A program made the position numbers and the translations under genes. A stretch of DNA of 64,000 nt from an uncultured Clostridia bacterium (GTDB taxonomy: Bacteria; Bacillota; Clostridia; Christensenellales; Borkfalkiaceae), in the NCBI GenBank assembly GCA_947623655.1, contig CANQHG010000001.1:53207-117206 (forward strand). Direction: 5' to 3'. This document shows, piece after piece, positions 9,313 through 19,696 of the stretch. Within the stretch, counting starts at the first letter, position 1. Every line of letters starts with the position of its first letter. The notes beneath the pieces were generated by a model. The model was not told the DNA's origin. It saw nothing but the letters and a program-made list of their open reading frames with translations, and did not search any database.

Positions 9313-10367
9313 CAGTCGAGAAAATCGCGCAATTTCTTGCTTCTCGAGGGATGGCGGAGCTTTCTCAGGGCCTTGGCCTCGATCTGTCGGATGCGTTCGC
9401 GGGTGACATTGAACTCCTTGCCCACTTCCTCGAGGGTGCGGGGCTTGCCGTCGTCGATACCGTACCTGAGGCGAAGCACTTTCTCCTCGCGCGGGGTAAG
9501 CGTGTCGAGCACGCTGAGAAGTTGCTCTTTGAGCATAATAAAAGCCACGCTGTCGCCCGGGGTCTGCGTCTTATCGTCCTCAATGAAATCGCCGAGATGG
9601 GAGTCTTCCTCCTCGCCGATGGGCGTTTCCAGTGAGACGGGATCCTGCGCGATCTTCTGGATCTCCCTCACCCGCGCGACCTCGATCCCCATGGCTTCGG
9701 CGATCTCTTCGGGCGTAGGCTCGCGGCCGTTCTCCTGTAAGAGCATGCGTGAAACTCTCGTGAGTTTGTTGATGGTCTCCACCATGTGCACGGGAATACG
9801 GATAGTCCGCGCTTGGTCGGCGATCGCCCTCGTGATGGATTGTCTGATCCACCATGTAGCGTAAGTGGAAAACTTAAAGCCCTTTTGATAATCGAACTTT
9901 TCGACCGCTTTCATGAGTCCTAAATTCCCCTCCTGAATGAGGTCGAGAAAGAGCATTCCTCTGCCGACATATCTCTTGGCAATGGAGACGACAAGCCTTA
10001 AATTTGCCTCCGAAAGGCGGTTTTTGGCTTCTTCATCCCCCGCCTGCATTCTACGGGCAAGTTCTATTTCTTCGTCGCCCGAAAGAAGCGGCACCCGCCC
10101 GATGTCCTTGAGATACATTTTGACCGGATCGTCGAGCCCGATGTCGGAAAGAGCCTGCTCCAGAAGTTCCTTGTCCCTCTCGTCCTCATCGAATATGCTG
10201 ATGCCGAGGTCGGGCAGGGTCTTATAGATCTGGTCGTACTGCTGGGGCGATAGGTCGTACTTTTCGAGTTCGTTGCAGAGCTGGTTCGTGGAAATGCTCC
10301 CCTTCATTCTGTAGCCGGTAGACAGAGCGTCAATAATTTCATTGAGTTTATCGTCGGAAACATTCAT
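9312..10367 (-). CDS. rpoD: RNA polymerase primary sigma factor
   Basis: [17 protein letters not shown]...[35 protein letters not shown]...[40 protein letters not shown]. Confidence 0.97.
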   Translation of the reverse strand: MNVSDDKLNEIIDALSTGYRMKGSISTNQLCNELEKYDLSPQQYDQIYKTLPDLGISIFDEDERDKELLEQALSDIGLDDPVKMYLKDIGRVPLLSGDEEIELARRMQAGDEEAKNRLSEANLRLVVSIAKRYVGRGMLFLDLIQEGNLGLMKAVEKFDYQKGFKFSTYATWWIRQSITRAIADQARTIRIPVHMVETINKLTRVSRMLLQENGREPTPEEIAEAMGIEVARVREIQKIAQDPVSLETPIGEEEDSHLGDFIEDDKTQTPGDSVAFIMLKEQLLSVLDTLTPREEKVLRLRYGIDDGKPRTLEEVGKEFNVTRERIRQIEAKALRKLRHPSRSKKLRDFLD

Positions 10368-10371
10368 GATC

Positions 10372-12144
10372 TTAGCCTCCTATGTTTTTCATTTTCTTTG
10401 TGTATGCATCAATGCGGAGAAGACTTTCGCGCCGCGCTTCCGCCGTCTGTGCGGACAGAAGTTTTGCCTGCTCCTCTGCGATTTTTTTGGTGTATAGCCT
10501 TTTTTCGAGGATCTTCACACAGTCGCTGAAATAGCGTTCCGCTTCCGCGCCCTCGAGATTGTCGCCGAAATCGAGATTGAGGATCGCCGCGATCTCGCCG
10601 CTTTCGGGTAAATAATCGAAGATGCCGCTTGCCCGCACTTTGCCGCTTTGTCGTTCCCGCATGATAAATTCGGCAACTACTTTATGCTCTTCCATGTCCC
10701 ATTCGAAGGGGGAAAGATCGAGCGGGACGGCATAAGGTTTGCTCAAAAGGCAGGCGCAGAGCACAAAGCGGGCTGCCTTGACCGCACTGCCCGTGTTCTC
10801 TTCCCGCTTGGCGTCCGGCATCCGAACGGCGTCGTCCCGCGCTTCGGGAAGACGCTCGAGATCTCTCTGCAAGGCGCCGAGACTCACCCCCGCCTTGGCC
10901 GAAATGCGTTTTAAGAGTTCCTCGCGCTCCGTTTCGCTCTCCGCGTCTTTGACAATGGAGAGCGCCTCGCGGACAAAAGAACGCACTTCGTCCGTCTTGG
11001 TGAGGTCGAACTTCTGCGCCGCGGCGTGAATACGGAAATCGATGAGCGGCATGGCGCTGTCGAGACACTTCCGATAGCCCTCCGCCCCCTGATTTCTGAT
11101 CACATCGTCGGGGTCCAGTCCCTCGGGAAGAGGCACTACGCGCAGTTTCACCCCCTCGTTTTCGAGGAGTCTGAGCCCTCTGAGATTGGCAGATTGTCCC
11201 GCCGCGTCGCCGTCGTAGCTGATTAGCACGGTCTCGGTGTATCGCTTGGCAAGACGGACCTGCTCCTTGGTCAGCGACGTTCCCATGCTGGCAACGACAT
11301 TTTTAAACCCCGCGGCATAGAGCGAGATGGCGTCCATGTATCCCTCTACCATGATGAGATAGGGAAGCGCCCCCGCCCTCTTCTCCTTTTTGACAAGATT
11401 GATGTTATAGAGGTTTTTGCTCTTGTTGAAAAGAAGCGTCTCGCGGGTGTTTTTATATTTCGCCCTGTCGGTCGGTTGCATGACTCTGCCCCCGAAAGCG
11501 ATCACCTCGTCGAAGTTGTTGATGATGGGAATAATGAGCCTTCCGCCCTCGAAATCGTATAGTTTTCCGTCGTCCGACACGCCGCAGGCGCCGCTCTCCG
11601 CACACTCTTCCTTGGTGTAGCCGAGCGCCTGAAGATGGGCGGGAAGCCCCGTAAAATCGAGCGAAGCGCCGATCCCGAATTTTCTCGCAACGGACGGCGT
11701 AACGCCGCGGCCCGAAAGATAGGCAAGATACCCGTCCGCCCTGCCGCCATAGAGATTGCCGAGGTAAAAACGGGCGGCGTCTTTCATGAGGGCGACATGC
11801 CTGTCCCTCTTTTTCTTTTTGAGGGCGGCAAGTTCCGCGGATTTTTCGTCGCGGGCGGGGACTTCGAGCCCGACTCTTTTCGCAAGAATCTCGACGGCCT
11901 GGTTGAAATCGACGTTTTCATACTCCTTGACGAAACCGATGACGTCGCCGCTCACGCCGCAACCGAAGCAATGGTAAAACTTATCGGCGGAGTTGACGGA
12001 AAAAGACGGCGTTTTTTCGTGATGAAAAGGACAGCACGCCCAATAGTTATACCCCCGCCTTTCGAGCTTGATATAGGAACCAATCACTTCGACGATGTCG
12101 TTTTTTTCTTTAAGCGTTTGAATAAAAGAGCTGAAATCCTGCAT
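10372..12144 (-). CDS. dnaG: DNA primase
   Basis: [50 protein letters not shown]...FHCFGCG-type zinc finger...[14 protein letters not shown]. Confidence 0.96.
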   Translation of the reverse strand: MQDFSSFIQTLKEKNDIVEVIGSYIKLERRGYNYWACCPFHHEKTPSFSVNSADKFYHCFGCGVSGDVIGFVKEYENVDFNQAVEILAKRVGLEVPARDEKSAELAALKKKKRDRHVALMKDAARFYLGNLYGGRADGYLAYLSGRGVTPSVARKFGIGASLDFTGLPAHLQALGYTKEECAESGACGVSDDGKLYDFEGGRLIIPIINNFDEVIAFGGRVMQPTDRAKYKNTRETLLFNKSKNLYNINLVKKEKRAGALPYLIMVEGYMDAISLYAAGFKNVVASMGTSLTKEQVRLAKRYTETVLISYDGDAAGQSANLRGLRLLENEGVKLRVVPLPEGLDPDDVIRNQGAEGYRKCLDSAMPLIDFRIHAAAQKFDLTKTDEVRSFVREALSIVKDAESETEREELLKRISAKAGVSLGALQRDLERLPEARDDAVRMPDAKREENTGSAVKAARFVLCACLLSKPYAVPLDLSPFEWDMEEHKVVAEFIMRERQSGKVRASGIFDYLPESGEIAAILNLDFGDNLEGAEAERYFSDCVKILEKRLYTKKIAEEQAKLLSAQTAEARRESLLRIDAYTKKMKNIGG

Positions 12145-13166
12145 TATACGCTCCCCTCTCTCGGGACGAACAACTCTTTGAAAAGATTGATCGCATAGCG
12201 GTCGGTCATGGAAGAAAGATAATCGCACACCGCGCGCGGCACATCCGTCTGCGCCGTCCCGCGGTATAGATCGGGAAGAGTTTCCGGTTGCTCCGTAAAA
12301 TATGTATACAGCGCTTTGAGCATGCGCTCGGCACTCTCCTGAATGAGCTTGTTTGCCCGTTCATAGACGTGCTCGAACATGAATGAGCGGAGCTCGTTGA
12401 GCGCCCTTCCCCTTTCGGCGGACATGCGCACATAGGGCTGTCCCTCCGACTCTCGGGTGATATCGGTGATGGCCGTATTGATGCGCTCGGAAGTGTGCCG
12501 CCCGAACGCCGAAACGGCGTCTTTGGGAAGCTCGTCCGCCGTGAGATAGCCCGCACGGATGGCGTCTTCAATGTCGTGATTGATGTAAGCGATGAGGTCG
12601 GCATACCGCACGACCTCAGCCTCGAGCGTCTCGGGTTTGCCCGCCGGCGTGTGGTTGAGAATGCCGCTCCTCACCTCGTAGGTGAGGTTGAGCCCCCGCC
12701 CGTCCTTTTCGAGCTTGTCCACGACGCGGAGGGACTGCTCGTTGTGCTTGAACCCCGCGGGACTGAGCGAGGCGAGAACCCGTTCCCCGATGTGGCCGAA
12801 AGGCGTGTGGCCGAGGTCATGGCCGAGCGCAATGGCCTCCGCGAGGTCCTCGTTGAGCGAGAGAGACCGTGCGAGCGCTCTCGCGATCTGCGAAACATCG
12901 AGCGTGTGCGTGAGACGGGACATATAGTGATCGCCGTCGGGCGCGAAAAAAACCTGCGTCTTATTTTTAAGGCGCAAGAAAGATTTGGAATAGACGATCC
13001 GGTCTCTGTCGCGCTGGAACTCCGTCCGCATGGGACAAGGCGCTTCCTCCCTCTCTCTCCCTTGCGTATTTTCGGAATGCACCGCAAAGGGCGAGAGATA
13101 CCGTCTCTCTTTTTCGTAGGTCGTTTCCTTGATCGTATCGCAATTTGTATTCTTTTCTTTCATCAT
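12144..13166 (-). CDS. Deoxyguanosinetriphosphate triphosphohydrolase-like protein
   Basis: MRTEFQRDRDRIVYSKSFLRLKNKTQVFFAPDGDHYMSRLTHTLDVSQIARALARSL...ALGHDLGHTPFGHIGE (HD motif). Confidence 0.93.
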   Translation of the reverse strand: MMKEKNTNCDTIKETTYEKERRYLSPFAVHSENTQGREREEAPCPMRTEFQRDRDRIVYSKSFLRLKNKTQVFFAPDGDHYMSRLTHTLDVSQIARALARSLSLNEDLAEAIALGHDLGHTPFGHIGERVLASLSPAGFKHNEQSLRVVDKLEKDGRGLNLTYEVRSGILNHTPAGKPETLEAEVVRYADLIAYINHDIEDAIRAGYLTADELPKDAVSAFGRHTSERINTAITDITRESEGQPYVRMSAERGRALNELRSFMFEHVYERANKLIQESAERMLKALYTYFTEQPETLPDLYRGTAQTDVPRAVCDYLSSMTDRYAINLFKELFVPREGSV

Positions 13167-13236
13167 ACTTTATTTCGCAAAAAAAAGAAAAAATCCTCTT
13201 TTTCAAGGGAAATTTTTTCAAAAATCGGATATTTTA

Positions 13237-13282
13237 AGTACTATGCCAGACATAAATGATATAATATGTGTGACATAGTACT
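13237..13282. promoter_or_regulatory. Operator-like interrupted inverted repeat around an extended -10 (TGATATAAT)
   Basis: Left arm AGTACTATGCCAGACA (13237-13252). The right arm 13267-13282 reads AGTACTATGTCACACA on the opposite strand (14/16 match). Confidence 0.55.
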
Positions 13283-13332
13283 GTGCGAAACTCATTTTTC
13301 TTGAATTTTAGCCGTGTCTGAACGCCGATACG

Positions 13333-14025
13333 TCAGCAAAAGCCGCCGTTTATTCCCAAAACTTGTCCCGTGACGTAGCGATTGTCGAGGAGGAAAAGAA
13401 CGGCGCGGGCGACCTCCTCGGACGTACCGAAACGGCCGAGCGGGATCTCTTCTTTCAGCGCTCTCCTCTCTTCTTCGGAAAAGCGCGCGTTCATTGCCGT
13501 ATCGATGACCCCGGGGGAGACGCAATTTACAGTGATCGAAGACAGGGCGAGCTCGCGTGCAAGCGCCTTTGTAAAGGCGATGACAGCCCCTTTCGAGGCG
13601 GAGTATGCGCTCTCGCAGCTCCCCCCCGTTTCGCCCCAAACAGAGGAGACGTTCACGATAGCGCCGCCTCTTTCGAGCATCTTTTTTACGGCATATTTAC
13701 AACAGAGAAAAACGCCGCCCGCATTGACGGCCATGACCCTGTTCCAATCGGCAAGGGACGTGTCTTGCACCTGCGCAAAATGAGAAATGCCCGCATTGTT
13801 GACAAGGTGATCGAGAGAAGAAATACGGGAAAAGATCTCGCGAACCGTCCCCTCGTCGGAGACGTCGGCGCGCAAAAACTCAACAGACGGCAATGCTTTC
13901 CGCGCCAAATCGGCCGCGGCCTCATCCGCATGATAGAGCGCCGTGACGCGCTCTCCCCGTTCGCTGAGAAGCCGACAGACGGAGAGGCCGATCCCCCGCG
14001 TGCCGCCCGTAACCAGCGCTCTCAT
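13333..14025 (-). CDS. SDR-family oxidoreductase (FabG-like)
   Basis: MRALVTGGTRGIGLSVCRLL...LVNNAGIS...IVNVSSVWGETGGSCESAYSASKGAVIAFTKAL. Confidence 0.88.
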   Translation of the reverse strand: MRALVTGGTRGIGLSVCRLLSERGERVTALYHADEAAADLARKALPSVEFLRADVSDEGTVREIFSRISSLDHLVNNAGISHFAQVQDTSLADWNRVMAVNAGGVFLCCKYAVKKMLERGGAIVNVSSVWGETGGSCESAYSASKGAVIAFTKALARELALSSITVNCVSPGVIDTAMNARFSEEERRALKEEIPLGRFGTSEEVARAVLFLLDNRYVTGQVLGINGGFC

Positions 14026-14528
14026 GCCATCTCCGCAAGACGGATGATCTCGTCTGCGATCTCATCCACGGTCTTGCCGTCGGTGTCGACAATGCGGTCG
14101 GCGACCGCCTCATATACGGGCGTGCGCTCGCCGAGGAGCTGCCCGAGTTTTTCGGCGATCTTGCCGTTATTTTTGAGAAGCGGACGGGTCTCGTCGGCGC
14201 GGACGCGCGTTAAGAGCGTTTCAAAACTCGCCCGCATGAAAAAGATCTTGCCGTTTTCTTTCAGAAGTTCGTTGTTCTCGTATTTCAAGACAAGACCGCC
14301 GCCCGTAGAAATGACGAGCCCGTCCATTTTTGCAAGTTCTTTGACAACTTCCGTCTCGAGAGCGCGGAAATGCGCCTCGCCGTAGTATTCAAAAATATCG
14401 GAGATCCTGCCGTGGCGGTCGGAGATGACGATATCCGTATCATACCACCGTCTGCCCGTTTTTTCGGCAATTCTGATGCCTACGCTCGATTTTCCCACGC
14501 CCATCATGCCACAAAGTACGATATTCAT
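14022..14528 (-). CDS. aroK: Shikimate kinase
   Basis: MNIVLCGMMGVGKSSVGIRIAEKTGRRWYDTDIVI...FRALETEVVKEL...STGGGLVLK. Confidence 0.92.
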   Translation of the reverse strand: MNIVLCGMMGVGKSSVGIRIAEKTGRRWYDTDIVISDRHGRISDIFEYYGEAHFRALETEVVKELAKMDGLVISTGGGLVLKYENNELLKENGKIFFMRASFETLLTRVRADETRPLLKNNGKIAEKLGQLLGERTPVYEAVADRIVDTDGKTVDEIADEIIRLAEMA

Positions 14529-14947
14529 ATCAAAAAGCTCTCCAAAGCCAAAAGATAGCTGTATTTCCCGAAGCCCAGAATTTCCCCTTTGCACACTTCC
14601 GTCAGAACGGACGTGCGGCGGAACTCCTCTCTCGCATGCACGTTGGACATGTGGACTTCGACGACGGGGACAGTTATGGACGCGATCGCGTCGCGAATTG
14701 CGTAGCTGTAATGGGTGAAAGCGCCCGCATTCAGCACAATGCCGTCGTACACGCCCTCGGCGCGTTGGATCTGCGTGCATATCTCCCCCTCGCAGTTACT
14801 TTGGACAAAATCGACATAGTGTCCCTTGCCCTCGACGAATGCCTCGAGTTGCCGATTGATCTCCTCGAGCGTCTCGCCGCCGTATACCCCTTTTTCTCTC
14901 TTCCCCGTGAGGTTGAGATTGACGCCGTTAAGTACTAAAAATTTCAT
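14525..14947 (-). CDS. aroQ: Type II 3-dehydroquinate dehydratase
   Basis: MKFLVLNGVNLNLTGKREKGVYGGETLEEI...FVQSNCEGEICTQIQ...VLNAGAFTHYSYAIRDAI...VEVHMSNVHAREEFR. Confidence 0.95.
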   Translation of the reverse strand: MKFLVLNGVNLNLTGKREKGVYGGETLEEINRQLEAFVEGKGHYVDFVQSNCEGEICTQIQRAEGVYDGIVLNAGAFTHYSYAIRDAIASITVPVVEVHMSNVHAREEFRRTSVLTEVCKGEILGFGKYSYLLALESFLI

Positions 14948-15768
14948 TGAGATACCTCGCTGTATTTCTTCCAAAGTGATTTGGCTTCGCCGCTATTTTC
15001 GGCTCTGCCGCAAAAGATACAATCGGCAAGATATGCCTGAAAAAAGAGCATCGCCGCGCCGTTGACCGTCTTTTTGCCGAACGCTTCGGCGACCCGCAAA
15101 AATTCCGACTGCTTGGGCGTATAAATGAGATCGACCGCAATGCCGCAGCGGGATAAGAGACCGTCGACGGGCTTTTTCTCTCCCGCAAGGCTGATGACAG
15201 GCGTTTCGCCCTCGGTGGCGTGCATGCCGACGCCCGTGCAGTTGACGATCATATCGTAGTCGACAAGCGGAACGTCGGAAAGAGGCGTGAAACCGCCGAT
15301 CTCTTCAAATACTGCCGTAAGACGCGCAAAATCACGCCCATAGGCATAGACGACGGCGCCGTTTTCCGCAATTTTTTTGATGCAACTCCGCCCCGCGCCG
15401 CCCGCGCCGAGGACGAGAACAGATTTGCCCCGCACATCTACGCCCTCGTCTTCGAGCATCAGCATGAAGCCGTAGCCATCGGTGTTGTAGCCGACACGGG
15501 AGGCCGAAAGGACAGTGTTTACGGCGCCGAACGCTTTTGCGTCCCCTCTGAGTTCCTTTAAATAACCCACGATCTCCCCTTTGAAGGGAATGGTGACATT
15601 GAACCCGTCGTAGCGCGAAAAAAGCGCTTCCGCTTGCGATGAAAACGCCTCAGGCGGGATACTGACTTTTTCATATCGGCATTCCGTGCGGAAGTTCTTC
15701 AAAATAAATTCGTGAATGGCAGGACTTTCGGACTTCGTGACGTCCTTCCCAATGACCGCGAGCCTCAT
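14944..15768 (-). CDS. aroE: Shikimate dehydrogenase
   Basis: MRLAVIGKDVTKSESPAIHEFIL...GFNVTIPFKGEI...GAVNTVL...VLVLGAGGAGRSCIKKI...DLIYTPKQSEFLR. Confidence 0.95.
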   Translation of the reverse strand: MRLAVIGKDVTKSESPAIHEFILKNFRTECRYEKVSIPPEAFSSQAEALFSRYDGFNVTIPFKGEIVGYLKELRGDAKAFGAVNTVLSASRVGYNTDGYGFMLMLEDEGVDVRGKSVLVLGAGGAGRSCIKKIAENGAVVYAYGRDFARLTAVFEEIGGFTPLSDVPLVDYDMIVNCTGVGMHATEGETPVISLAGEKKPVDGLLSRCGIAVDLIYTPKQSEFLRVAEAFGKKTVNGAAMLFFQAYLADCIFCGRAENSGEAKSLWKKYSEVSQ

Positions 15769-16826
15769 AGCGTCTCCATGATTTCCTTGAGTTCGCGCTC
15801 GTAGTCGCTATATCTGAGCTCAAGAAAGGAAAATTCGCCCCTCTTTGTGGGAACGGCGAGCACGACCCTGTTCTCTTGTGTATTCTTTTTATCGAACAGG
15901 GCAAGATGAGCGGCCCGTTCGACGTCGATATCCTCTGTTTTGCAGGCGAGGATCGTACGAATGAGCGTTCCGAGTTCCCTAAGATAGGCCTCGTCCGTAT
16001 CAAGATGCCTCTGTGCGAGGCGGCTCTCATAGTAAAGGCCGAGCAGCACGCACTCCCCGTGGGAAAGATTTTTTTCGGTGAGTTCGATCGCATGCCCCGT
16101 GGTATGGCCGATGTTGAGGCAGCGCCGTAGCCCCGTCTCATTGGGATCTTTTTGTACGATCTCTGCCTTGATCCGAATGTTTTCGGGCACGAGCTCGGCG
16201 AGGAGTTCCATATCGAAGAGGCGGTCTTGATTCTGCATGAGCCGATCGAAGAGCGGAGCGTTCAGCGCGGCATGCTTGACGATCTCCCCGAGTCCGCAAC
16301 GAATTTCCCGTTGCGGCAAAGTTTTGAAAAAGGTTGGATCGGCATAGACATACATCGGCTGATGAAAGGTGCCGATGAGATTTTTCACGCCGCAAAAATC
16401 GATGGCCGTCTTGCCGCCCACAGAGCTATCCACTTGCGCAAGGAGGGTCGTCGGAATCTGAATGCAGGATATCCCCCGCATATAGAGACTTGCCGCGAGC
16501 CCGCCGATATCCCCCACAACGCCGCCGCCGATGGCAATAAGCGTAGAGCAGCGGCGGAGACCATTTTCCGCCATGGCTTTCAGAAGAGAAAACAGCGTCT
16601 GTTCGGATTTGTTTTCTTCCCCTGCCGGCATGACGAAAACGGGCAACGTAAGTGCTTCGATCTGTCTTCTGTAGAGGGCAAAGACGTTGGAATCGGTGAA
16701 AATGAGGGCTCCTCCCGCCTTGAGCCACGAAAGATCCTCTTTGAGCTGTTTGGAGAGGACATTCTTGCGGCAGACGATGACGCTTCTCTCTGCCATACCC
16801 TTCAATTTGATGTGAAATGTCCTCAT
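15765..16826 (-). CDS. aroB: 3-dehydroquinate synthase
   Basis: IAIGGGVVGDIGGLAASLYMRGISCIQIPTTLLAQVDSSVGGKTAIDFCGVKNLIGTFHQP...LNIGHTTGHAIE. Confidence 0.96.
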   Translation of the reverse strand: MRTFHIKLKGMAERSVIVCRKNVLSKQLKEDLSWLKAGGALIFTDSNVFALYRRQIEALTLPVFVMPAGEENKSEQTLFSLLKAMAENGLRRCSTLIAIGGGVVGDIGGLAASLYMRGISCIQIPTTLLAQVDSSVGGKTAIDFCGVKNLIGTFHQPMYVYADPTFFKTLPQREIRCGLGEIVKHAALNAPLFDRLMQNQDRLFDMELLAELVPENIRIKAEIVQKDPNETGLRRCLNIGHTTGHAIELTEKNLSHGECVLLGLYYESRLAQRHLDTDEAYLRELGTLIRTILACKTEDIDVERAAHLALFDKKNTQENRVVLAVPTKRGEFSFLELRYSDYERELKEIMETL

Positions 16827-17986
16827 CTGAGCGCTCCGTAACGTCTCTTCAACTCATCCATCGTGTCGCCGCCGAGGCGCTCGCAGACGACCTTGGCAAG
16901 TTCGGCTGCAACGGCCGCTTCGCATACCGTCTCACAGGCGAGGATGGCGCAGACGTCGCTGCGTTCGGGCGCAGAGAGAGCGGGCTCGCGGGTATCGGCG
17001 TCGATCGTGCGAAGACCCTTCATGAGAGTGGGTATGGGCTTCATGGCGGCGCGGAGAACGATCTCTTCCCCGTTCGACATGCCTCCTTCGATGCCGCCCG
17101 CATTGTTGGTGGAACGGATGAAAGCGCGGAATGGGCCGTTGCCTACTCTCTTATCTCCCTCTTCGGGAGAGGGCAAAATTTCGTCGTGCACGGCGGAACC
17201 GCAGCGGCGGGCGGCTTCGAAACCGAGTCCGACTTCCACGCCCTTGATCGCCTGTACGCTCATGAGCGCGGCACAAAGACGTGCGTCGAGCTTTTCAGCA
17301 TATGTCATACAACTGCCGAAACCGCTCTTTAAGCCCCGCACGCGGAGCTCTGCGACCCCGCCGAGCGTATCGCCCGCGGCTTTAGCCCCATCGATGAGGC
17401 GGCATGCCTCTTTTTCGAGAGAAATATCCGCCATGCCGAGCACAGACGAACACTTCAAAATCTCGTCGAAAGTATAACTGTTTTCGTCTGAGACGGAGCC
17501 GACGCTCTTGACGTATCCCGCGATCTCAATGCCGAGCGCGAGCAGAAGACGACGGCAAATTTCTCCCGCCGCAACGCGGACGGCCGTCTCCCGCGCGGAA
17601 GCGCGCTCTAAAACGTTCCTCGCGTCATTCTGTTCATATTTGAGCATGCCCGCAAGATCGGCGTGTCCCGGGCGGACTTTTGTGAGCCGCCTTTTAGAAA
17701 CGTCGCACCCCTCGGGCGCCATGTATTCTTTCCAATTCTCATAGTCGCAATTCCAGACGGCGAGGGCGATGGGACTGCCAAGCGTTGTAAGATTTCTCAC
17801 GCCCGATAAGATCTCCACGCGGTCGCGCTCGATCTTCTGCCGCTCCCCCCTGCCGTATCCGCTCTGGCGAAGCGCGAGGCGCGCGTCTATCTCCGCGATA
17901 TCGAGTTTTAATCCTGCGGGGATCCCCTCAAGAATGGCAAAAAGCCCTTTCCCGTGCGACTCACCCGCCGTTGTAATGCGTATCAT
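16823..17986 (-). CDS. aroC: Chorismate synthase
   Basis: MIRITTAGESHGKGLFAILEGIPAGL...RQSGYGRG...RPGHADLAGMLKY...ASARETAVRVAAG...NNAGGIEGGMSNGEEIVLR. Confidence 0.96.
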   Translation of the reverse strand: MIRITTAGESHGKGLFAILEGIPAGLKLDIAEIDARLALRQSGYGRGERQKIERDRVEILSGVRNLTTLGSPIALAVWNCDYENWKEYMAPEGCDVSKRRLTKVRPGHADLAGMLKYEQNDARNVLERASARETAVRVAAGEICRRLLLALGIEIAGYVKSVGSVSDENSYTFDEILKCSSVLGMADISLEKEACRLIDGAKAAGDTLGGVAELRVRGLKSGFGSCMTYAEKLDARLCAALMSVQAIKGVEVGLGFEAARRCGSAVHDEILPSPEEGDKRVGNGPFRAFIRSTNNAGGIEGGMSNGEEIVLRAAMKPIPTLMKGLRTIDADTREPALSAPERSDVCAILACETVCEAAVAAELAKVVCERLGGDTMDELKRRYGALR

Positions 17987-18822
17987 TTCTTCCCCTTTTG
18001 CCATGCGGCAATTTTGCTTTTGATCTCTTCGGTCTGCGCCTTGGCCGCCTCATATCCCGCTTCGAACATCTCGTCCATGGACGCGCGGTCGATGCTCGTC
18101 GCCCGATAGTCTCCGAGGTCGGGTCTGATCATGACATCCGCCGCCGCATAGCCGCGGGACTTGCAGTTCTCAAGATACCGGACGGGCATCATGGAATTGA
18201 TGGCGGAGCCCAGCAAGCGGGAAAACGCTCCCCTTTCCTCGCTGGGACGGTTGTAAGCGGAGAGATCGATGCCGACGACGAGATCCGCGCCGAGCTGTTT
18301 GCAGTAATCGCACGGAATCGCATCGGAAAAGGCGCCGTCGTAGTATTTTTTTCCGCCGATCTCCACGCCCTTGAAAAAAGGCGGGATCGCCGCGGAAGCC
18401 GTGAGCGCTCTTGCGAGTTTCCCCTCTTTGAGAAGGACGCTTCTGTTGGTCTCCCCATCCGTCGCCGCAGCGGCAAAGGGAAGGGAAAGACCCTGAAAAT
18501 CGCCGTCGAGATAGTTCTCGAGAAAGGTTTCGGCAAAGCCCAAATCGGAAAAGGGTTTTAAATTTTTTGAAAACTCTTTGCGGTTCAACGTTTCGACGAT
18601 ACCGACCATATCTGCAAAAGAGTATCCCTTTGCGTACAGGGCGCCGACGATCCCGCCGATGGAGGCGCCCGTGACGACGGCAAAGGAAAGATCCGCCTCC
18701 TCAAACGCCTTCAATGCACCGAGATGCGCCATGCCTTTTGCGCCGCCGCTTCCAAGCGCGAGCCCGAGTTTTATCTTCTGTTTTTTCCCGAACAGGTTTT
18801 TAAGACGAGAAAACAGACCCAT
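17983..18822 (-). CDS. Patatin-like phospholipase family protein (second paralogue in window)
   Basis: KIKLGLALGSGGAKGMAHLGALKAFEEADLSFAVVTGASIGGIVGALYAKG...YYDGAFSDAIP. Confidence 0.88.
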   Translation of the reverse strand: MGLFSRLKNLFGKKQKIKLGLALGSGGAKGMAHLGALKAFEEADLSFAVVTGASIGGIVGALYAKGYSFADMVGIVETLNRKEFSKNLKPFSDLGFAETFLENYLDGDFQGLSLPFAAAATDGETNRSVLLKEGKLARALTASAAIPPFFKGVEIGGKKYYDGAFSDAIPCDYCKQLGADLVVGIDLSAYNRPSEERGAFSRLLGSAINSMMPVRYLENCKSRGYAAADVMIRPDLGDYRATSIDRASMDEMFEAGYEAAKAQTEEIKSKIAAWQKGKK

Positions 18823-18850
18823 AGGACCTCTTGACAGACGATTTGCCCTT

Positions 18851-19684
18851 TCAGAGCGAGAGCGACATGCCGTCGTAGGCGGCGATGACACCATATTCCC
18901 GCTCTGCCCGCGCCAACAGATCGGGCGAAGGACGGGCGTTGTGCGAAAAATGAGTGATGACTTTTTTGGTACGTTCGTCCGCGAGCCCGATCTTCCGAAG
19001 AAGCGCGAGCGTGCGCATATTTTCATCCAGCCCCATGTGGCGTGCATAGGGCTGCGTTTCCGCATAGAGGAACGTGCAATCGAAGTCGATGAGATCGACG
19101 GGTCCGCCGCCGATCTCGGAAAGAAATTGCAAGGAGTCTTCCTTGAGCCCGCCCGTATCCGTCAGGTGCAAAATCCTCTTCCCGTCTTTTTCGATGAGAA
19201 AAAGAAGCGGTTCTTCAGAAGAGTGTTGGGCGAGCAGGGAATAGACTGTGTATGCACCGAATTTGATCTCTTCAAACGCACCGACCGTATGAAGAACGAT
19301 ATTTTCACGCACGGCGGGCTTTATTTCGCGGGCGGTACATTCCCCGAAAACCGCCATGACTTCCTGATTGCCGAAGATGTGCAACACGGGCTCAGTCATT
19401 GCGGCGGCGTATTTATAGCCGCGCAGAATAAAATCGTGCGCGTAGAAGTGGTCCATGTGCGAGTGGGTAACGAGGAGATATTTGACGGCGGACAGATCGA
19501 AATTCCGCGCATGCGAAAATACGTCGGGCGGAAAATCGATCGAAAGTTCCCCGTCGATGAGGATCTGCGAGCGGGTACGGATCTCCTTTCCCCCGCGCTG
19601 GCGCACCCCGCGGCAATATTCGCAGTTGCAGAACAGAGCGGGGATTCCCTCCGCCGCCCCTGTGCCGAGATAGATGATATTCAT
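18851..19684 (-). CDS. MBL-fold metallo-hydrolase (PhnP-like)
   Basis: MNIIYLGTGAAEGIPALFCNCEYCRGVRQRGGKEIRTRSQILIDGELSIDFPPD...LVTHSHMDHFYAHDF. Confidence 0.88.
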   Translation of the reverse strand: MNIIYLGTGAAEGIPALFCNCEYCRGVRQRGGKEIRTRSQILIDGELSIDFPPDVFSHARNFDLSAVKYLLVTHSHMDHFYAHDFILRGYKYAAAMTEPVLHIFGNQEVMAVFGECTAREIKPAVRENIVLHTVGAFEEIKFGAYTVYSLLAQHSSEEPLLFLIEKDGKRILHLTDTGGLKEDSLQFLSEIGGGPVDLIDFDCTFLYAETQPYARHMGLDENMRTLALLRKIGLADERTKKVITHFSHNARPSPDLLARAEREYGVIAAYDGMSLSL

Positions 19685-19696
19685 ATGTAGAACGTT

